Assembly (NCBI GenBank): GCA_013153105.1
Contig: JAADFC010000121.1
Span: 1-6,575, forward strand
From: Thermoproteota archaeon
Lineage (GTDB): Archaea; Thermoproteota; Thermoprotei_A; Sulfolobales; Pyrodictiaceae
Direction of reading: 5' to 3'
DNA length: 6,575 nt
This document shows positions 5,681 through 6,575 of this stretch, one piece after another (position 1 is the stretch's first letter; each line of letters begins with the position of its first letter). The notes under the pieces are model-generated. The model worked only from the letters and a program-made list of their open reading frames with translations. It had not been told where the DNA came from and searched no databases. A program made the translations under genes and the position numbers.

Positions 5681-6575
5681 TGGGTGTGAAGGTGGCCAGG
5701 CCTGACTATGATGCTGTGAGGAGGTTCGTGGAGAAGCTGCTGGAGGACCCTAGCGCTGAGAGTAAGGTGTTGAGAGAGGCGGCTCTGGGTGCGCTCGAGT
5801 ATAGTGAGGATGTGAAGCGCTGGCTCGGCTGGGCCCTCGAGGCGGCCAGGGGTGTTGTCGGCGAGGTTGCGCGGGGCTATGCTGACGCTGGCTACCTTGC
5901 TGTCAGGCTGTACTACCGGCTTGTGACTCCGGGGCTCGTGGGTGCTGGCGGTGGGTTGTTGAAGCCTGTGTTCGAGGTCGGCTTGTCTATCCACCCGCTG
6001 CTTGGGCTGCCCTACTATCCTGGTAGCGGGTTGAAGGGTGCGGTGAGGGCTCTGGCTGAGGTGGTTCTCGGCGAGGAGGCTGCTGCGGCTGTCTTCGGCT
6101 ATACGGGCGGCGAGGGTGGCGGGCTGGCTGGCGCGGTTGTGTTCGAGGATATGCTGCCGGTGGGCTGCTTTGAGAGGGGTTGCAGCGTGTACCGGGGGCT
6201 GGTTATAGCCCCGCACTATCATCGTGATGGGAGGCCGGTGCCCGTCGAGCTGCTCGCTGTGCCGCAGCCGGTGCCTCATCTCGGTGTCGAGGAGGGGCTT
6301 GTGTTCGGGCTTGTCTACGCTGTCCACCCGGTCCGTGCGAGGATAGCGTTGGAGCGGCTGGGCGGCAGCGTTGGCGGGGCATGCGGGGGTGGGGATGGGC
6401 AGGGCGTGTACGGTGGTCTCTGCGAGCAGGTGCGGGGGCTCCTGTCGTCTAGCCGGAGGCCCGAGGAGCGGCTGGCTGCGCTGGTCTTCGTACTGACTAA
6501 CGCTGTGCTGTCGCAGGGTATTGCGGCGAGGTCGACTAAGGGCTACAATGTGTTCGAGCTGCTGGAGGGCGAGCC
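5677..6575 (+). CDS. cmr6: Cmr6, type III-B RAMP protein, 3' end cut by window edge
   Basis: This is a partial gene, with 299 codons open to the right edge. Cmr6 is the single-RAMP subunit that caps the Cmr4 filament next to Cmr1. After a helical N-terminal region (about 10-75) comes YRLVTPGLVGAGGG (80-93), the family's first strand with its G-x-G turn. GLPYYPGSGLKGAVR (110-124) is the diagnostic GxPyiPGSslKGxxR motif, and VFGYTGG is the following FG segment. GIAARSTKGYNVFEL (281-295) matches the C-terminal glycine-rich loop (GiGakT-x-GYG), though the second Gly of GYG is Asn here. Only a few residues are probably missing. ATG 5677 overlaps the cmr1 stop (ATGA) and has GGTGA 6 nt upstream; ATG 5680 is equally in frame. 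This is the only ATG start among the genes here. The codons favour GCT, GGT, GTG and CTG more than its upstream neighbours, giving strongly G-rich DNA. Confidence 0.9.
   Translation, partial: MMGVKVARPDYDAVRRFVEKLLEDPSAESKVLREAALGALEYSEDVKRWLGWALEAARGVVGEVARGYADAGYLAVRLYYRLVTPGLVGAGGGLLKPVFEVGLSIHPLLGLPYYPGSGLKGAVRALAEVVLGEEAAAAVFGYTGGEGGGLAGAVVFEDMLPVGCFERGCSVYRGLVIAPHYHRDGRPVPVELLAVPQPVPHLGVEEGLVFGLVYAVHPVRARIALERLGGSVGGACGGGDGQGVYGGLCEQVRGLLSSSRRPEERLAALVFVLTNAVLSQGIAARSTKGYNVFELLEGE

Noticed and set aside
5632..6327. 231-codon minus-strand open frame
   Set aside because: Antisense to cmr6, with low-complexity His/Pro/Gln/Arg composition and no recognisable motif, while the plus frame carries clear Cmr6 motifs.

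Overview
The window looks like part of a type III-B (Cmr) CRISPR-Cas effector locus from a high-GC hyperthermophilic archaeon, most likely a crenarchaeote. The evidence is the set of gene families, the mostly GTG/TTG start codons, GGTG/GGAGGTGA-type ribosome binding sites, a clear archaeal BRE+TATA promoter, and abundant AGG, ATA and CTC codons. A Desulfurococcales/Pyrodictiaceae-like host is a guess from style; no taxonomic marker is present.

Left part, minus strand (1-1951). A large csx1-type gene (CARF plus HEPN RNase) starts at 1518 and runs off the left edge. Its C-terminus is therefore missing, but the HEPN R-x4-H motif is just inside the window. It has its own strong TATA promoter at about 1572-1588. 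Upstream of it, on the same strand, is a 107-residue protein made of two near-identical helix-turn-helix units, probably a DNA-binding regulator or a small orphan DNA-binding protein.

Middle (1952-2214). This is a 263-bp divergent intergenic region with two TATA-like elements facing the HTH gene, GC-rich inverted repeats and a weaker candidate promoter facing the cmr genes.

Right part, plus strand (2215-6575). A tight operon reads cmr4, cmr5, cmr1, cmr6 (partial). Cmr4 is the repeated backbone and target-RNA-cleaving subunit and retains its catalytic-type Asp. Cmr5 is the small helical subunit. Cmr1 and Cmr6 are RAMP proteins at the 3'-guide end of the complex. Cmr2/Cas10 and Cmr3 are not in the window and should lie beyond the right edge or elsewhere. 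In the expected pathway, target RNA bound by the Cmr complex activates Cas10 to make cyclic oligoadenylate. That molecule binds the Csx1 CARF domain and switches on HEPN RNase activity.

No CRISPR array, adaptation genes, cas6, tRNA, rRNA or insertion sequence was seen. The features most worth a second look are the duplicated HTH protein in the regulatory position, the cysteine-rich C-terminus of an unusually long Cmr1, the cysteine cluster in Cmr4, and the acidic insert in Csx1.
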